A stretch of DNA of 64,000 nt from Klebsiella pneumoniae (GTDB taxonomy: Bacteria > Pseudomonadota > Gammaproteobacteria > Pseudomonadales > UBA5518), in contig CAMAXE010000006.1 of NCBI GenBank assembly GCA_945862145.1, forward strand, positions 98,196 through 162,195, written 5' to 3'. Each line of letters starts with the position of its first letter. Within the stretch, counting starts at the first letter, position 1. The translations under genes were made by a program, and so were the position numbers. Below are positions 62,267-64,000 of this stretch, in pieces. Under the pieces are notes generated by a model, which saw only the letters and a program-made list of their open reading frames with translations, searched no databases and was not told where the DNA came from.

Positions 62267-63562
62267 ATGACAGACGTCGTGTTACCCGTGCTCGACGACC
62301 TCGTAGGTCGCGGACTCGCCAGCCAAAGCACCCCAGACCTTGCCGCCCATCTCGCGGGAGGTCGGAGGACCCTTTATTGCGGTTTCGACCCTACTGCCGA
62401 GAGTCTGCACATCGGCAGCCTTGTCCCGCTGTTAGCGCTCCGGCGGTTTCAGCTCGCGGGTCACCGGCCTGTCGCGTTGGTTGGTGGCGCTACCGGGCTG
62501 GTAGGCGACCCAAGTTTCAAGGCTCAGGAGCGGAGCCTGAATCCTGGGCTGCTGGTCGCCGAGTGGACCGAATCCATCTTCCGGCAGGTCTCGCGGTTTC
62601 TGGACACGGATGGTCCTAATGCGGCCTCGGTCGTCAATAATCTGGAGTGGTTCGAGTCGATGAGTTTCATCGGCTTTTTGCGCGACGTGGGCAAGCATTT
62701 TTCCGTCAACACCATGATCAATAAGGATTCGGTGCGCCAGCGCATCGACCGCGAGGGAGCGGGGCTTTCCTTCGCGGAGTTCTCTTACATGCTGCTCCAA
62801 GCGTATGACTTTGCCGAACTGAATCGCCGCTACGGGTGCACCATTCAGCTCGGTGGGAGTGACCAATGGGGCAACATCACAGCCGGGATTGATCTTTGCC
62901 GTCGCCTGAACAGCGCTCATGTGCACGCACTGACCCTGCCACTCGTTACCAAGGCGGACGGGACAAAATTTGGTAAAACAGAGTCCGGGACTGTTTGGCT
63001 AGACCCCAAAAAAACCTCACCTTATGCGTTTTTTCAGTTCTGGTTAAATGCCGGGGATGCTGACGTATACAGATTCCTTGCCTACTTTACGTTCCTCCCC
63101 GCCGCGGAAATAGGCGCTGTTCGAGAGCACGATTCGCAAGCGTCAGGCAGGCCAAAGGCTCAGCGGATGCTCGCCGAGGAAGTCACGCGACTGGTCCATG
63201 GGGCGGATGGTCTCGAGTCTGCGGTCCGGATCACGGACGCGCTGTTCTCTGGTGTCCATCATCTGCTCTCAGAGCAGGATCTTATGCAGTTGCTTCTGGA
63301 TGGCATCCCATCATCCTTGCTGGGTTCCGACGCGCTGCAAAAGCCCCTTACAGGCATTCTCGTGGATGCGGGCCTTGCGTCCTCAGGGAAGCAGGCGAAA
63401 GATGCCCTCTCGAACTCTGCGCTGCTGATCAACGGGCTCGTGACAAGCATGGAGGACAACATGGCTGTGCCCCGGTGTTTTGCCGTGGCACGAGCCATGT
63501 ATGGCCGCTTCTTCCTTGCGCGTCTGGGCAAGCGCAGCTACCACCTTTTTGTGTTGGTTTAG
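62267..63562 (+). CDS. tyrS: TyrS, tyrosyl-tRNA synthetase
   Basis: A 431-residue class I synthetase of the E. coli TyrS type. The HIGH-like motif is in TLYCGFDPTAESLHIGSLVPL, the tyrosine pocket in AEFSYMLLQAYDFAEL and GGSDQWGNITAGIDLCRR, and the KMSKS-like loop is TKADGTKFGKTESG. A C-terminal S4-like domain follows. Complete. It lies just upstream of an rRNA operon, as in Pseudomonas. The 213 bp before it, shared with the divergent M23 gene, show no T-box or other clear leader element. Confidence 0.97.
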   Translation: MTDVVLPVLDDLVGRGLASQSTPDLAAHLAGGRRTLYCGFDPTAESLHIGSLVPLLALRRFQLAGHRPVALVGGATGLVGDPSFKAQERSLNPGLLVAEWTESIFRQVSRFLDTDGPNAASVVNNLEWFESMSFIGFLRDVGKHFSVNTMINKDSVRQRIDREGAGLSFAEFSYMLLQAYDFAELNRRYGCTIQLGGSDQWGNITAGIDLCRRLNSAHVHALTLPLVTKADGTKFGKTESGTVWLDPKKTSPYAFFQFWLNAGDADVYRFLAYFTFLPAAEIGAVREHDSQASGRPKAQRMLAEEVTRLVHGADGLESAVRITDALFSGVHHLLSEQDLMQLLLDGIPSSLLGSDALQKPLTGILVDAGLASSGKQAKDALSNSALLINGLVTSMEDNMAVPRCFAVARAMYGRFFLARLGKRSYHLFVLV

Positions 63563-63601
63563 GCGCGAACACAGGACGAGAAAGAAAAGTCGAACTATCG
63601 C

Positions 63602-63629
63602 TTGCCAACGAATGTTCGATCCGTATAAT
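63602..63629 (+). promoter_or_regulatory. rrn P1-type promoter
   Basis: TTGCCA (63602-63607), a 16-bp spacer and a perfect TATAAT (63624-63629), followed by a GC-rich GCGCC discriminator. GC-rich discriminators are typical of promoters shut down by ppGpp and DksA; dksA is encoded in this window. Confidence 0.9.
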
Positions 63630-63685
63630 GCGCCTTCCCTGATGGGGGTAACTCTGAAAGGTAGCGAGGTCCTGGCGGCATCGCA

Positions 63686-63698
63686 GTTGTTTAAGAAC
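63686..63698 (+). promoter_or_regulatory. boxA-like antitermination element in the rrn leader
   Basis: GTTGTTTAAGAAC lies 50 bp after the likely transcription start and resembles rrn boxA (TGCTCTTTAA type). NusA, encoded in this window, and other Nus factors act at boxA. The match is partial. Confidence 0.4.
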
Positions 63699-63885
63699 AA
63701 ACGATCAAGCAATTTGTGTGGGCGCTTGTGTTGGAAAGTTGTTTCAGGCGAAGGAAACATCAGCACAAGTGACCTGTATAGATTCATTTGTATACAGTTA
63801 TTCTTGCGTTGAGCCGAGTTTTGGGTGTTTGTCCGGGCTACTGGATGAATACTCCCTCTTGTCCTCGTGGCAGAGGTAAAAGATT

Positions 63886-64000
<115 letters not shown>

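Larger units (their letters stand above)
63563..63885 (+). other. rRNA operon promoter and leader region, no gene
   Basis: This stretch between tyrS and 16S rRNA holds the rrn P1-type promoter (63602-63629), an A-rich segment upstream of it (AGAAAGAAAAG) that may act as an UP element, and a leader with an antitermination-like box near 63686-63698. The part GATCAAGCAATTTGTGTGGG near 63703 resembles the Pseudomonas rrn leader as I recall it. Confidence 0.75.

Overview
The window is 64 kb of GC-rich, densely coding chromosome from a gammaproteobacterium. The first 115 nt of 16S rRNA at the right edge, a Pseudomonas-like Fur without the CxxC zinc pair, the ANDDSYALAA tmRNA tag and the gene order all point to the Pseudomonas/Cellvibrionales side of the class (a Halieaceae- or Spongiibacteraceae-like marine lineage is my guess). 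Most of the window is a housekeeping backbone that I recognise from Pseudomonas chromosomes, so the items of interest are departures from that backbone and its regulatory DNA.

Layout. 1-0.5 kb: the start of an AbiEi-type antitoxin gene cut by the window edge, beside the 3' end of ssrA. 0.5-4.9 kb: ssrA, smpB, ratA, rnfH, bamE, fur, recN. 5-10.8 kb: heat-shock cluster hrcA-grpE-dnaK-dnaJ and dapB, with a very good sigma-32 promoter before grpE. 10.8-14.5 kb: three paralogous LuxR-type regulators inserted between dapB and carA. 14.6-26.3 kb: carAB, greA, yhbY, rlmE, ftsH, folP, glmM, tpiA, secG. 26.3-35.6 kb: tRNA-Leu, initiator tRNA and the rimP-nusA-infB-rbfA-truB-rpsO-pnp translation/RNA block. 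35.7-42 kb (minus strand): pcnB-folK-dnk-panB-panC-acs, an overlapping or tightly spaced operon. 42-48.8 kb (minus strand): dksA, gluQ, cbrX-like gene, cbrA, cbrB. 48.9-56.7 kb: Rieske protein, hemerythrin remnant, M15 peptidase, cysE, ppa, PilZ protein, PPi-dependent phosphofructokinase, mpl, hemL, hemJ. 56.9-64 kb: argC, a coiled-coil membrane protein, bactofilin, erpA, anmK, M23 peptidase, tyrS, then the promoter, leader and start of an rRNA operon.

The strongest candidate for an undescribed system lies between cbrB and pcnB (42.0-42.24 kb, minus strand). Reading 5' to 3' it has an inverted repeat TGTTAC-N13-GTAACG, a sigma-54 -24/-12 promoter, then about 80 nt with two A-rich ARN-triplet elements and a terminal hairpin. 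This is the position and logic of the Pseudomonas CbrAB-controlled Hfq-decoy RNA CrcZ, but in a much shorter form. Cells of this lineage may thus use a miniature decoy RNA for carbon catabolite repression.

Other notable points: the LuxR triplet with two CCCATATGRGTC boxes 61 bp apart in its divergent promoter region; DksA with a roughly 165-residue histone-H1-like Lys/Ala/Pro tail; a terminator-bearing leader before carA; two terminators between the initiator tRNA and rimP; and an initiator tRNA with a U1-U72 mismatch.
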